Positions 51,912 through 59,961 of a DNA stretch of 64,000 nucleotides are shown here, in pieces. Origin of the DNA: Halegenticoccus tardaugens (GTDB lineage: Archaea > Halobacteriota > Halobacteria > Halobacteriales > Haloferacaceae); assembly GCF_004116405.1 (NCBI RefSeq), contig NZ_SDIC01000009.1, positions 62,001 to 126,000 on the forward strand, written 5' to 3'. A program made the position numbers and the translations under genes. Positions within the stretch are counted from its first letter, which is position 1. Every line of letters starts with the position of its first letter. The notes beneath the pieces were generated by a model that saw only the letters and a list, made by a program, of their open reading frames with translations, made no database searches and had not been told where the DNA came from.

Positions 51912-52960
51912 GACTCCCCCTCATCCTCGCGGCGACGTGCCGCTCGGTCGTCCTCCGCCCGGACGCCCTCGTCGGCCAGTTCGGCTCGGAACGCGTCCTC
52001 GCAGCCCGGCGTGAACCGGAGCGCCGTCTCGGTCTCCTCCGTCGGATCGAGCGCGACGATGCAGCCGCCGCCGCCCGCACCCGTCAGCTTCGCGCCGTGG
52101 GCGTCGGCCATGCGCGCGGCCCACACCATGTTGTCGAGCGACCGCGAGGAGACGCCGAGCGCCTCCAGCAGCCCGTGGTTGAAGTCCATGAGGCGACCGA
52201 GTTCCGAGAGGAGGACTTCGTCCGGCTCCTCCGTCGGGTCCGCGTCGGCGAGGAGGCGCTCGCCCGCGCGGACGACGTCGCCGATGCTTCCGACGGTCCG
52301 CGCCGCGAAGTCGTACCGCTCTTTCAGCGCCCGAACGCCCGCGACGAGCGCGCCCGTGTCGCCCGCCCCGCCGTCGAAGCCGACGACGAGCGGGAGGTTC
52401 GGCGCGTCGAGCGTTCGGCAGTCGTCGCCCTCGACGCGGACCGCGCCGCCCATCGCCGAACAGAACGTGTCCGCGCGGGAAGCCTGCCCGTCCTGCACCT
52501 CGTACTCCGCCCTGTAGGCCCGCTCCGCGATCTCCCGGGGGTCGAGTTCTCGACCGAGAGAGCGGGTCGCCGCGTCGATGGCGGCGACGACGACCGCGGC
52601 GGAGGAGCCGAGTCCGGCCCCGAGCGGGATGTCGCTCTCGACGACGACGTCGAACCCGGCGTCAGGCGCGCCGAGGGCGTCGCGGGCCTGCTCGACCGCC
52701 GCGTCGATGTACCCCATCGCGGCGTCGACGAGCGGCGTCGGCACGTCCACGTCCGGGCGGTCGTTCGCGTCGCCGCTGTACTCCACCGTGAAGCCGTCGA
52801 GGGTGAGGTCCTCCGCCTCGACGCGGACGTGGTCGTCGTCGCGCGGTTCGACGGCCACGGTCGCCCGCCGCTCGATGGCGCAGGGGACCGCGGGCTCGCC
52901 GTAGACGACTGCGTGCTCCCCGAAGAGGTAGACCTTGCCGGGGGCGCTCGAAACGGTCAT
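51908..52960 (-). CDS. mvk: Mevalonate kinase
   Basis: 350 residues of the GHMP kinase family. SAPGKVYLFGEHAVVYGEPA is the mevalonate-binding N-terminus, PLGAGLGSSAAVVVA the ATP-binding GHMP loop, and KLTGAGGGGCIVAL the C-terminal motif. It makes phosphomevalonate for isoprenoid ether lipids. The first gene of a pair with ipk, overlapping by four bases. Gene order and overlap match other haloarchaea. Confidence 0.95.
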   Translation of the reverse strand: MTVSSAPGKVYLFGEHAVVYGEPAVPCAIERRATVAVEPRDDDHVRVEAEDLTLDGFTVEYSGDANDRPDVDVPTPLVDAAMGYIDAAVEQARDALGAPDAGFDVVVESDIPLGAGLGSSAAVVVAAIDAATRSLGRELDPREIAERAYRAEYEVQDGQASRADTFCSAMGGAVRVEGDDCRTLDAPNLPLVVGFDGGAGDTGALVAGVRALKERYDFAARTVGSIGDVVRAGERLLADADPTEEPDEVLLSELGRLMDFNHGLLEALGVSSRSLDNMVWAARMADAHGAKLTGAGGGGCIVALDPTEETETALRFTPGCEDAFRAELADEGVRAEDDRAARRREDEGES

Positions 52961-53127
52961 GCCCGAAAGAACGGGAGCGGTCGCTTAAGGGTATCCGAAA
53001 CGGGACGAGCCAGCGCCGACCCGAACTCGGCCGCCGGACGCCTCCGTCGACGGTGTCACGGGCGGATCGACGGGACGCGGATCGACCGGACGCGAGCCTT
53101 ATCCGCCCCGGCCGCGAACGGTCGTCC

Positions 53128-53577
53128 ATGTCGAAAGTGACCCTCATCGGCACCCGCCTCGCCGACGTGGGGAGGGAGTTCGTCTACCAGGGCGAATCGA
53201 GCGCCTGCGAGGGCTGTCCATACAGAGCGCAGTGTTTGAACCTCGCGGAGGGAGAGCGGTACCGCGTCACCGGCCTCAGGGAGAACGCGCAGACGCTCGA
53301 CTGTGCGGTCCACGACGAGGGCGTCAGGGCGGTGGAAGTCGAGCCGACCTCCGCGCCCGCGAACGTCGCGTCGCGCGGAGCCTACGCCGGCAGCACGGCC
53401 GAACTGGAGGGTCCGTGCCCGTACGTCCAGTGCCCCAGCCACGAGTACTGCGTCCCGGACGGGATCAGCTTCGACCGGGAGTACCGCATCGAGGAGGTGC
53501 TCGGCGAACCGCCGCACGACCACTGCATGCTGGGCCGGAAACTGACGCTCGTCGAGCTCGCGTCGAAGTCGAAGTGA
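53128..53577 (+). CDS. UPF0179 family cysteine-rich protein
   Basis: 149 residues from the ATG at 53128, conserved in Euryarchaeota with unknown function. Two cysteine clusters, ACEGCPYRAQCLN near residue 28 and PCPYVQCPSHEYCVPDG near residue 95, with a final DHCMLG, could hold zinc or an Fe-S cluster. A longer frame begins at 53053 but lacks family similarity. It is convergent with the next gene. Confidence 0.88.
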   Translation: MSKVTLIGTRLADVGREFVYQGESSACEGCPYRAQCLNLAEGERYRVTGLRENAQTLDCAVHDEGVRAVEVEPTSAPANVASRGAYAGSTAELEGPCPYVQCPSHEYCVPDGISFDREYRIEEVLGEPPHDHCMLGRKLTLVELASKSK

Positions 53578-53586
53578 CCGCGGGCG

Positions 53587-54417
53587 TCAGGACAGCACGC
53601 CGACCTTCTCCGCGGCGTAGCCGAACACGCGCCGGTAGCCGTACGGCGACATGAGGACGGGGTAGAACGCCTCGTCGGCCGCGAGAACTTCGCCGCCGGC
53701 GGCGGCGAATCGCTCGCCGGCATCGATCCGCTCGAAGTTGGTCGCGAACACCTCGTACTCCGCGGCCGGCGCCTTCGGAATCTCCTCCAACAGGCGGAAG
53801 ACGGCCACTTCGTCGCGGTTGTTCGCCTCGATCGGATCGTCCGAGAGCGGCGCGGCGAGCGCACCCGTCGCCGCGAGGAACGCCCGGACGAGCCAGTAGG
53901 CGTTGTCTGCCGCCTCCTCGCTGCCCTGAAAGCCGCACTCCGCTTCGACGGTGTGGGGGTGCTGGATGAGCCGGCCGTCGGTGAAGCGGTCGGTCTCGAC
54001 GACGACGTCGATCGGGAGGTGCGGGCAGAGAGACCGCGTCACCGCGTCGACGGTGTCGACGAGCGCGAACGGCTCGCCGTACGACTGGGTCGAGTGCAGA
54101 GAGAGGGTCGTACAGTCGCGAAGCTCCCGGTCGAGTTCGTGTGCGAGCCGCCCTTCCAGTGTGTCGGCGTCGGGCGCGCCCGGAAACGCGCGGTTCAGGT
54201 CCTCGTCGAGATAGCGGACGTCGCGCGCGAGCGCCTCCTCGTTGGCGACGACGAGCTTCACCGGACGGGATGCGTCCGGCTCCTCAGCGACGAGTCGTTC
54301 GATCGCCCGGACGCCGCACGGTTCGTCGCCGTGAATCGCGGCGACGACGGCGACCTCCGGGGTGCCGTCTCCAAGCTGGTAGATCCGCATCCCCGGAGAG
54401 TTCGTGCGGTCGTTCAT
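53587..54417 (-). CDS. Succinylglutamate desuccinylase/aspartoacylase-like zinc hydrolase
   Basis: 276 residues. The M14-like zinc site is visible: IHGDEPCG (HxxE) and LSLHSTQS (third ligand), with the catalytic Glu in VEAECGFQG. The family cleaves N-acyl amino acids, and the haloarchaeal substrate is unknown. The start could be the ATG at 54417 or a second ATG nine codons on (MRIYQLG). No linked pathway genes are evident. Confidence 0.86.
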   Translation of the reverse strand: MNDRTNSPGMRIYQLGDGTPEVAVVAAIHGDEPCGVRAIERLVAEEPDASRPVKLVVANEEALARDVRYLDEDLNRAFPGAPDADTLEGRLAHELDRELRDCTTLSLHSTQSYGEPFALVDTVDAVTRSLCPHLPIDVVVETDRFTDGRLIQHPHTVEAECGFQGSEEAADNAYWLVRAFLAATGALAAPLSDDPIEANNRDEVAVFRLLEEIPKAPAAEYEVFATNFERIDAGERFAAAGGEVLAADEAFYPVLMSPYGYRRVFGYAAEKVGVLS

Positions 54418-54502
54418 ATCTGTTAAGACTCGCGTCGGCCGCGACTCGCGATCCGCTCGTCGTCGTCGGATGGGCGATCTCTCGTCGGCACGAGCCGATC
54501 GA

Positions 54503-54985
54503 TCAGTCCAGCCGATCGGCGTACTCGTAGTCGGCGTCGTAGGCGGTCGGGCGGTGATCGTCGACGGCGATTCGCCACCCCTCCAGGACGGTCGGATCCT
54601 CCAGCGCCGCCGCGAGCGTCCGGCGGACGTCGGCGAGGTCAACGCCGTAGAAGTCCTCCGGGACGCCCGCGAAGTACTGCAACGCGGTGCGAAAGAGCGA
54701 CCGCATCCCCTCGTCGTTCTCGAAGTCGAAGTGCTTGTACGCCCCGGCGGCGACCTGCACCATCCCGTGGAGAAAGGCGCTCTCGGTCGTACCGCCCCCG
54801 TAGTTGTACCACTCGTCCTCGAAGCAGTCGTGCGACTCGTGGAACTCGCCGGAGTTGAAAAGGCGCACCCCGTGTTCCACCGCGCGACGGAGGGTCGCGT
54901 GTTCCCACTGGCGGACGTCCGTCCGCCACCCGGTCGGGTCGCCGAGGGGCGGCGCGACGCTCGGGTCGCGGGTGTGCTCGTTCAT
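54503..54985 (-). CDS. DUF309 family protein
   Basis: 160 residues, all-helical. The signature [18 protein letters not shown] with [21 protein letters not shown] is the DUF309 core: a helical bundle with conserved His and Glu side chains that might bind a metal. The family is widespread with no established activity. The ATG at 54985 lies about 115 bp from the tRNA-Leu gene, which is transcribed in the opposite direction. Confidence 0.85.
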   Translation of the reverse strand: MNEHTRDPSVAPPLGDPTGWRTDVRQWEHATLRRAVEHGVRLFNSGEFHESHDCFEDEWYNYGGGTTESAFLHGMVQVAAGAYKHFDFENDEGMRSLFRTALQYFAGVPEDFYGVDLADVRRTLAAALEDPTVLEGWRIAVDDHRPTAYDADYEYADRLD

Positions 54986-55066
54986 ACCATGGTCTGTCCG
55001 TCGAAGCGGGTAATTCCATCGGCTCCAGAGAACGAACCGGCGAACCGCCGCACGGCGTTTCGGAAC

Positions 55067-55074
55067 GTTTTAAG
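55067..55074 (+). promoter_or_regulatory. TATA box of tRNA-Leu
   Basis: GTTTTAAG lies about 30 bp before the mature tRNA 5' end. Confidence 0.5.
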
Positions 55075-55100
55075 CGCGTCCGGCCGCTACTCACGACCGC

Positions 55101-55184
55101 GCGAAGGTAGCCAAGCCCGGAAACGGCGGCGGACTCAAGATCCGCTCTCGTAGGAGTCCGTGGGTTCAAATCCCTCCCTTCGCA
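55101..55184 (+). tRNA. tRNA-Leu (anticodon CAA)
   Basis: The seven-base acceptor stem (GCGAAGG with CCTTCGC) closes a full cloverleaf: D arm with GCC/GGC, anticodon stem GCGGA/TCCGC with loop CTCAAGA (anticodon CAA, 55136-55138), a long variable arm (CTC/GAG) as required for leucine tRNA, and a T loop TTCAAAT. The T stem has one T-T mismatch. CCA is not encoded. No intron is seen. Confidence 0.93.
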
Positions 55185-55246
55185 CTGTTTTCGGCGCGAA
55201 CGAACGTGAATCGACGTCGCCGTCGGCGCGCGCCCGGGGAATCACT

Positions 55247-55254
55247 CAAATATC
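55247..55254 (+). promoter_or_regulatory. TATA box of the 43-residue zinc protein
   Basis: CAAATATC is centred about 29 bp before the ATG at 55279, giving a leaderless message. Confidence 0.5.
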
Positions 55255-55278
55255 CCGCCGACCTTGTGAGTAACACGC

Positions 55279-55410
55279 ATGAAGAACTGTCGCGAGTGCG
55301 GGGCGCGCCTGTCTCTGCAGCGCCCGAAAAACGCCGAGTACGGCGTTCCGGCCGTCGACGGCCGACGGTACCCAAGCGAGTGTCCGAAGTGCGGCGCGCG
55401 AGTGTCGTAG
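55279..55410 (+). CDS. 43-residue zinc-finger microprotein
   Basis: A tiny basic protein with two knuckles, CRECG at residue 4 and CPKCG at residue 35, enough for one four-cysteine zinc site, separated by a loop rich in Arg and Pro. Such CPxCG-type small proteins are common in haloarchaea and mostly uncharacterised. The TATA box at the right distance and the intact cysteine pairs support it as a real gene despite its size. Confidence 0.75.
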   Translation: MKNCRECGARLSLQRPKNAEYGVPAVDGRRYPSECPKCGARVS

Positions 55411-55473
55411 TCGCTCTCCCGGTCGCTCGCCGTTCGACCGATCAAAAGAGTATCCGCCGGAGAAGAGTCGGTT

Positions 55474-55746
55474 CTACTGCTCGCCGCCGTCGGCGAGCGG
55501 ACGCCCGCGCTCCGTACAGAGCGTGGCGGCGTAGTCGCGGACCTGCGCGGGCTTCGGTCGGTACCCGTCTCGCACCTCCGCGCCGATCCTGTCGATGACG
55601 GCGGCCATGTCTCGGTTCGTGCCGTTTTCGTACACGTACTCGAACACCTCGCCGTACACCGTGTTCTCCCAGTGACTCCAGCTGTCCTCGTCGAGGCGGG
55701 ATGCGACCACGTACTCCAGTTGCCTGGCTGCTGTCTCCGGGCGCAT
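55474..55746 (-). CDS. Conserved small haloarchaeal protein
   Basis: 90 residues, helical and acidic, beginning MRPETAARQLEYVVASRL and containing WENTVYGEVFEYVYENG and GYRPKPAQVRDYAATL. Not recognised as a named family. A TTTTTTAAT element on the coding strand about 26 bp upstream (near 55770-55778) would serve as TATA box and supports the ATG at 55746. Confidence 0.65.
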   Translation of the reverse strand: MRPETAARQLEYVVASRLDEDSWSHWENTVYGEVFEYVYENGTNRDMAAVIDRIGAEVRDGYRPKPAQVRDYAATLCTERGRPLADGGEQ

Positions 55747-55927
55747 ACATCCCGATTATCGGCGCAGGATTAAAAAACTACTCTATTTCGTAACTGAGTA
55801 AATCTAGGTTCGAGTCGGCGAACGTCACTTTTTCGCAATGCTGAATTTGTTGGAAACAACGCCGAAAATTTCATGTTGTGAGGTACCGTATACCATGATT
55901 GCGGGAACCGCGGGAACACATCGGACG
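55747..55927. other. AT-richer intergenic stretch before the RNA candidate
   Basis: It contains the TATA element of the 90-residue gene (minus strand), and a hyphenated inverted repeat, GGTA...TACC, at 55882-55894. A tandem 8-mer GCGGGAAC is repeated at 55901 and 55910. No coding sequence is convincing in either strand. Confidence 0.4.
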
Positions 55928-56168
55928 ACCGGAGCCGGTTTACCGACGTAAACCGGAGTCGGTGAGGCGCGAACACCAAGCGCTCCGTAACAGGGGAACG
56001 AGGTCAAAGCGCCGAAGGAGAACCGCCCCGACCCGGAACCGTTCCGGAAGGAACGGCGCGAAGGCCAAGTAGCGGACGACGCGAAAGTGGCGTTCGTGAA
56101 ACCGAGTTCGTCGCGAAAGCGGCGGACGACGGACGAGTCGTAAGGGTCGACGAAAACGTCACCCGTCC
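55928..56168 (+). ncRNA. Candidate structured RNA (five hairpins)
   Basis: Five consecutive hairpins: 55928-55963 (9-bp stem, CGAC loop, then a 3x3 internal loop allowing tandem G-A pairs, then 4 bp), 56039-56056 (7 bp, GGAA loop), 56072-56097 (eleven positions, one A-G mismatch, GAAA loop), 56106-56127 (9 bp, GAAA loop) and 56131-56168 (GGGT/ACCC plus GACG/CGTC, AAAA loop, closed by GGAC/GTCC). Stems three and four need G-U pairs that would be C-A mismatches on the other strand, pointing to plus-strand RNA. No match to RNase P or SRP RNA motifs. Ends are approximate; a decayed mobile-element RNA is an alternative. Confidence 0.45.
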
Positions 56169-56310
56169 GAGTCCAAACCGTGGCGTTCGCGTTCTATCGC
56201 CGCCCGAGCGTCGAGCGGAGGCGGCGGTCGAAACCGTCCGCCCGCCGCGTCACACGTTCTTTTCTGCGCTATTCGCAACGCCAAAGGTCTCCGCGGGACA
56301 CCACGCACGC

Positions 56311-56760
56311 ATGGAACTCGATGACACAGACCGGGCGATCCTGCGGATTCTACAGGAGGACGCTCGGACCCCGTTCAGCGAGATCGCCCGCCGCATCGAC
56401 ATGTCGAGCGCGACGGTGCACGACCGGGTCGGACGGATGGAGGAGGCCGGCGTCATCGAAGGATACCACGCGAAGGTGAACGCGAAGGAGGTCGGGTTCG
56501 GAACCTCCGCGCTCGTCGGCCTCCGGGTGAAGCAGGGCCACGAGGCCGAAGCGCTCGAACAGCTCAGAGGGATCGAGGGCGTTCGGGAGATCCACCTCAC
56601 TACCGGCGAGTGGGACGTGATGCTCCGGGTCTACGCTGCGGACACCGAGGGGCTGCGCGATCTGATGTTCGACCACGTCGCCCACATGGACGGCTTCGCG
56701 CGCTCGCAGACGATGGTCATCCTGGGCACCGAGTACGAGAACCCCGGCCTGCCGATCTAA
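56311..56760 (+). CDS. Lrp/AsnC family transcriptional regulator
   Basis: 149 residues. The N-terminal winged HTH (LDDTDRAILRILQEDARTPFSEIARRIDMSSATVHDRVGRM) and the C-terminal RAM ligand-binding domain (TSALVGLRVKQG, EIHLTTGEWDVMLRVYA) are both complete. Members sense amino acids and control their metabolism or nitrogen use. No nearby metabolic target gene gives a hint. It follows the RNA candidate by about 140 bp and is monocistronic. Confidence 0.92.
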   Translation: MELDDTDRAILRILQEDARTPFSEIARRIDMSSATVHDRVGRMEEAGVIEGYHAKVNAKEVGFGTSALVGLRVKQGHEAEALEQLRGIEGVREIHLTTGEWDVMLRVYAADTEGLRDLMFDHVAHMDGFARSQTMVILGTEYENPGLPI

Positions 56761-56892
56761 GTCGCGTCGCCGGCGTGAGCCGCCGCCTGCCGCGCGTTCC
56801 GCGTTCAACGCGTGTCAGCGCCGGTTTCGATACTCGGCCTGCTCCGCCCGTAGATCGGAACGCTCAACAGGGCGTGCACCACCTTTCGGCAT

Positions 56893-58035
56893 ATGGCAAC
56901 GGTCGCAGATCGGTTCGGCGTCGCCCCGGAGCGGCTGTGGGGCGGGACCATGTTAGCTCTCCTCGTGGCGCTCGTCGGCGGTTCGGTCGCGTTTCCGCGC
57001 GCGGTGTACGACGGCTTCCTGTGGCGATACTTCTGGGGTCCCGTCGTCGCCGACGGCACCGGTTCGGTTTGTGCGGTTCGCTCCGGCGGTGAGACCGAGC
57101 TGCTGGGCAGCCAGTCGGCCTGCGCCGCGGCGGACGGGTTCGTCGCGTACCCCGGGTACACGCTCGTCTCGGAGATCGGATACATCGTCACGCTGCTTTT
57201 GATGCTGATGGGAGTCGTACTCCTTCTTCGCCGGCTCAACCTCGGGACTGACAGGGGTTTCTTTTTCGCGCTGTTTCCATTCATGCTGTTCGGCGGCGCG
57301 CTCCGCGTCGTCGAAGACGCCGGCGTCGCGGCGATGCGCGCCGGCATCGAGCCGGCGATCCCGTTCCCCTGGAGCGCACTCATCATCAGTCCGTTCATTT
57401 ACTTCACCGTCTTTTTCGTCACGCTCACCGCCGTCGTCGGTAGCGTCGCGCTCGCCCGACGCGGCGTCATCCCGCGATACGAGTACGGAATCTTCGCCGC
57501 CGGCGTGGCGGTTCTCGGCCTCACCGTCGGTTACCTGAGCGTTCTCGCCGTCACGACTGACTACGTCTCCTTCTACCCGCAGGTGCTCGTCGTGATCCTC
57601 GCGGGCGCGACCGCCTCGGCCGGCGTCGTCTGGTGGCTCATCGAGACCCGCGCGCCCGCGATCAACGTCGGAACGGGGTTGATCGGCCTCGTGATCATCT
57701 GGGGACACGCGGTGGACGGTGTCGCGAACGTCGTCGGTCTCGACTGGATGCCCGCCCTCGGAGCCGGACAGAATCTCGTCCCGAAACACCCCGTGAACGC
57801 CGCCATCGTCGACATCACCGGCGCGGTGCTCCCCGAGTCGGTGCTCGCGGTGACGGGTGACGCGTGGCCCTTCCTCCTCGTGAAACTCGCCGCCGCGACG
57901 TTCGTCGTCTGGGTGTTCGAAGACGACATCATGGAAGAGAGTCCCCGGTACTCCCTGCTGCTCCTGATCGCAATACTGGCCGTCGGTCTCGGCCCCGGGA
58001 CGAGGGACATGCTCCGGGCGACGTTCGGTATCTGA
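56893..58035 (+). CDS. DUF63 family membrane protein
   Basis: 380 residues with about nine to ten membrane helices, an archaea-specific family of unknown function. The segments [22 protein letters not shown] and [13 protein letters not shown], and the closing [30 protein letters not shown], fit this family. Conserved charged residues within helices (RVVED; GHAVDG) hint at transport or catalysis in the membrane, but nothing firmer. Monocistronic; convergent with the YcaO gene. Confidence 0.82.
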   Translation: MATVADRFGVAPERLWGGTMLALLVALVGGSVAFPRAVYDGFLWRYFWGPVVADGTGSVCAVRSGGETELLGSQSACAAADGFVAYPGYTLVSEIGYIVTLLLMLMGVVLLLRRLNLGTDRGFFFALFPFMLFGGALRVVEDAGVAAMRAGIEPAIPFPWSALIISPFIYFTVFFVTLTAVVGSVALARRGVIPRYEYGIFAAGVAVLGLTVGYLSVLAVTTDYVSFYPQVLVVILAGATASAGVVWWLIETRAPAINVGTGLIGLVIIWGHAVDGVANVVGLDWMPALGAGQNLVPKHPVNAAIVDITGAVLPESVLAVTGDAWPFLLVKLAAATFVVWVFEDDIMEESPRYSLLLLIAILAVGLGPGTRDMLRATFGI

Positions 58036-58172
58036 TCCCGGAGGTTTATGTGCGAAAGCGAGGCCAGGCCCGCCGTGACCTGAAGATCCGCCGCGAAACG
58101 GTCCGCGGTCGCACGGCGATCCGTTTCGCGAGCCGACTCCGCCGTCTGTTCGCCTCCACCGTAGCGTTCGCT

Positions 58173-59882
58173 TCACGGATACGGGTGCGGTGCCCGTTCG
58201 AGCCGCGGCTCGAACCCCAGCTCCCGCGGCACCGACTCGGCTCGATCGCCGAAAAACGGGTCGCCCGTAAACAACGGCTGCGCGTCCGGGACGAGCACCC
58301 GAACCGCTTCGAAGCCCAGCTCCGCGACGTCGCGCGTCGTCACGCGTGACGCGTAGGCGTCGAGACCTGCAGACGCGACGCGGGTGACGACCGTCTCCAG
58401 CTCCGTTTCACCGGAAACGGGGTCTCCTCCCACCCCCTCCGCCGCGATCCGTTCGTTCGCCTCGACGAACGCGCGCGCTTCGCCCGGAGCCTCCGCGTAA
58501 CGTCCGACCGGTCCCTCCTCGTCGACGGCACGGTCCGGTCCCATCGCGCGCAGCTCCATCCAGTTTTGGAGCGCCTCCGCGAGCGCTGACTCCGCGGCCG
58601 CGGCCGCGTCCAGCTCCGCGCCGGAACCCATCGCGAACCGCGGCCACGCCGTTTCGCGGTGAACCGCCGCGGCAACGACCGGAACGTCCACGTCCTGCGT
58701 GACCAAAACCGCCGTCGCCGAGAGCCCTTCGGCTCGGGCGCGGCCGACGAGCGTCTCGAAGGTCTCGGAGTCGACGTCGAGTTCGAGCGGCTCGAACGTC
58801 GAGTACCACGCGAGCATCGTCGCGTCCCGTTCGACGACCTCGTACAGCCCCGAGAGGGTAGCCTCGACCGTCGAGTTACCGAGACCGAGGCCGGTCGTGA
58901 TCGGCGGCTTGTGCCGTCGTTCGGGGGGCGGGAAGTGGACGAACTCCGCCGGGAGCGACACCTCGTCGCCGGTCGCGAGGTCGACTCCTTCGACCCACCG
59001 GAGTCGATCTTCACGATCGGATCGCCGATTCTCCGTCCCCGCCGGTCGGACGAACCGCGACGGCGGCACGGGACGGTCCACGTCCGTCGCGCGGGCCGTG
59101 GTGAACGCCGACGAGCGGTAGATACCGGCGCAGTACCGTTCCAGCCCCTCGCCGAGCGCCTTCATGAAGGCGGCGTTCCAGTCCGAGTCGACGCCCGCGG
59201 CGAACTCGGCCGCTCTGGCGTCGCTGAACCCGGTCGTGTCCGCCGTCTGCGCGAGGTAGTACGGCACGGGAAACGACTCGCGCTCGCCGACCTGTCGGAT
59301 CGCACCGACTCGCCCGTCCAGCGCCCGCTCCGCGCGCGCGAGCGCGTCGTCGAGGGACGCCTCCCGGCCTTCGAATTCGAGCGTCCGCTCGGGGTCGTCG
59401 CCGCAACCGCACCCCGGAACCGGGAGGAACGTCCGCTCGGGTCCGGGAACCTCGACGACGGTGCCGGGGATCGGTTCGCCGACGAGCGACCGAATCGCCC
59501 GTCTGCCGGCGATCGCGCCGGCGAGACGGACGGCGCTTCGATCCCCCCGCGGCCGGTTCGAACCGACCTCGTCGGGGCAGTTCGACGCAACCCGTTTCCG
59601 CAGACACTCGTAGCACCCGGTTTCGGTTCCGAACGCCGCCACAGACGCGTCGAGTTCGTCGACGGCGTACCCGCCGACCCCGCCGATCTCGACCGCGAGC
59701 CACCGACTCGCGGTTTCGTTCGCCCGAGAGAACGCGTCCGCGCCCGCGGGGGCGACGACGACGGCGAGATCGACGGCGCCGAGTTCGCTCGGATCGACGT
59801 TCGAAACCGTCGCGTCGATGTCGGAGAAGGCCGCCCCGAGCGACTCGACCGCGGGACCGTCGCCGACGATACCGATGTTCAT
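58173..59882 (-). CDS. YcaO-domain protein (cyclodehydratase-like)
   Basis: 569 residues from the ATG at 59882. The N-terminal 200 residues form a Rossmann-like domain with CYECLRKR and GCGCGDD, four cysteines able to bind zinc as in the partner domain of azole-forming enzymes. The YcaO part shows KALGEGLERYCAG and STVEATLSGLYEVVERDA, the ATP/Mg2+ Glu motifs, and the protein ends in PHPYP, the C-terminal PxPxP tail of cyclodehydratases. YcaO enzymes activate backbone amides to make azolines or thioamides. No precursor peptide or TfuA is adjacent, so the target may be elsewhere or be a protein such as a ribosomal component. Confidence 0.87.
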   Translation of the reverse strand: MNIGIVGDGPAVESLGAAFSDIDATVSNVDPSELGAVDLAVVVAPAGADAFSRANETASRWLAVEIGGVGGYAVDELDASVAAFGTETGCYECLRKRVASNCPDEVGSNRPRGDRSAVRLAGAIAGRRAIRSLVGEPIPGTVVEVPGPERTFLPVPGCGCGDDPERTLEFEGREASLDDALARAERALDGRVGAIRQVGERESFPVPYYLAQTADTTGFSDARAAEFAAGVDSDWNAAFMKALGEGLERYCAGIYRSSAFTTARATDVDRPVPPSRFVRPAGTENRRSDREDRLRWVEGVDLATGDEVSLPAEFVHFPPPERRHKPPITTGLGLGNSTVEATLSGLYEVVERDATMLAWYSTFEPLELDVDSETFETLVGRARAEGLSATAVLVTQDVDVPVVAAAVHRETAWPRFAMGSGAELDAAAAAESALAEALQNWMELRAMGPDRAVDEEGPVGRYAEAPGEARAFVEANERIAAEGVGGDPVSGETELETVVTRVASAGLDAYASRVTTRDVAELGFEAVRVLVPDAQPLFTGDPFFGDRAESVPRELGFEPRLERAPHPYP

Positions 59883-59961
59883 GGTGGAACGGTGGCGGGA
59901 CGGAAGAAAAAGCGTCGGGATCGATCGGCGGGAAGTGAAAGAACGTCTGTCGTGGCGGGCG

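Noticed and set aside
55770..56007. Minus-strand open frames across the RNA candidate
   Set aside because: No family features, overlapping frames of similar quality, and the plus-strand hairpin evidence is stronger.
56031..56065. Resemblance of the CCGGAAGGAA hairpin to the SRP RNA signature
   Set aside because: The stem is fully paired and lacks the conserved internal loops of helix 8; the rest of the SRP fold is absent.
55928..56168. RNase P RNA
   Set aside because: The universal GAGGAAAGTCC-type motif and its partner regions are missing.
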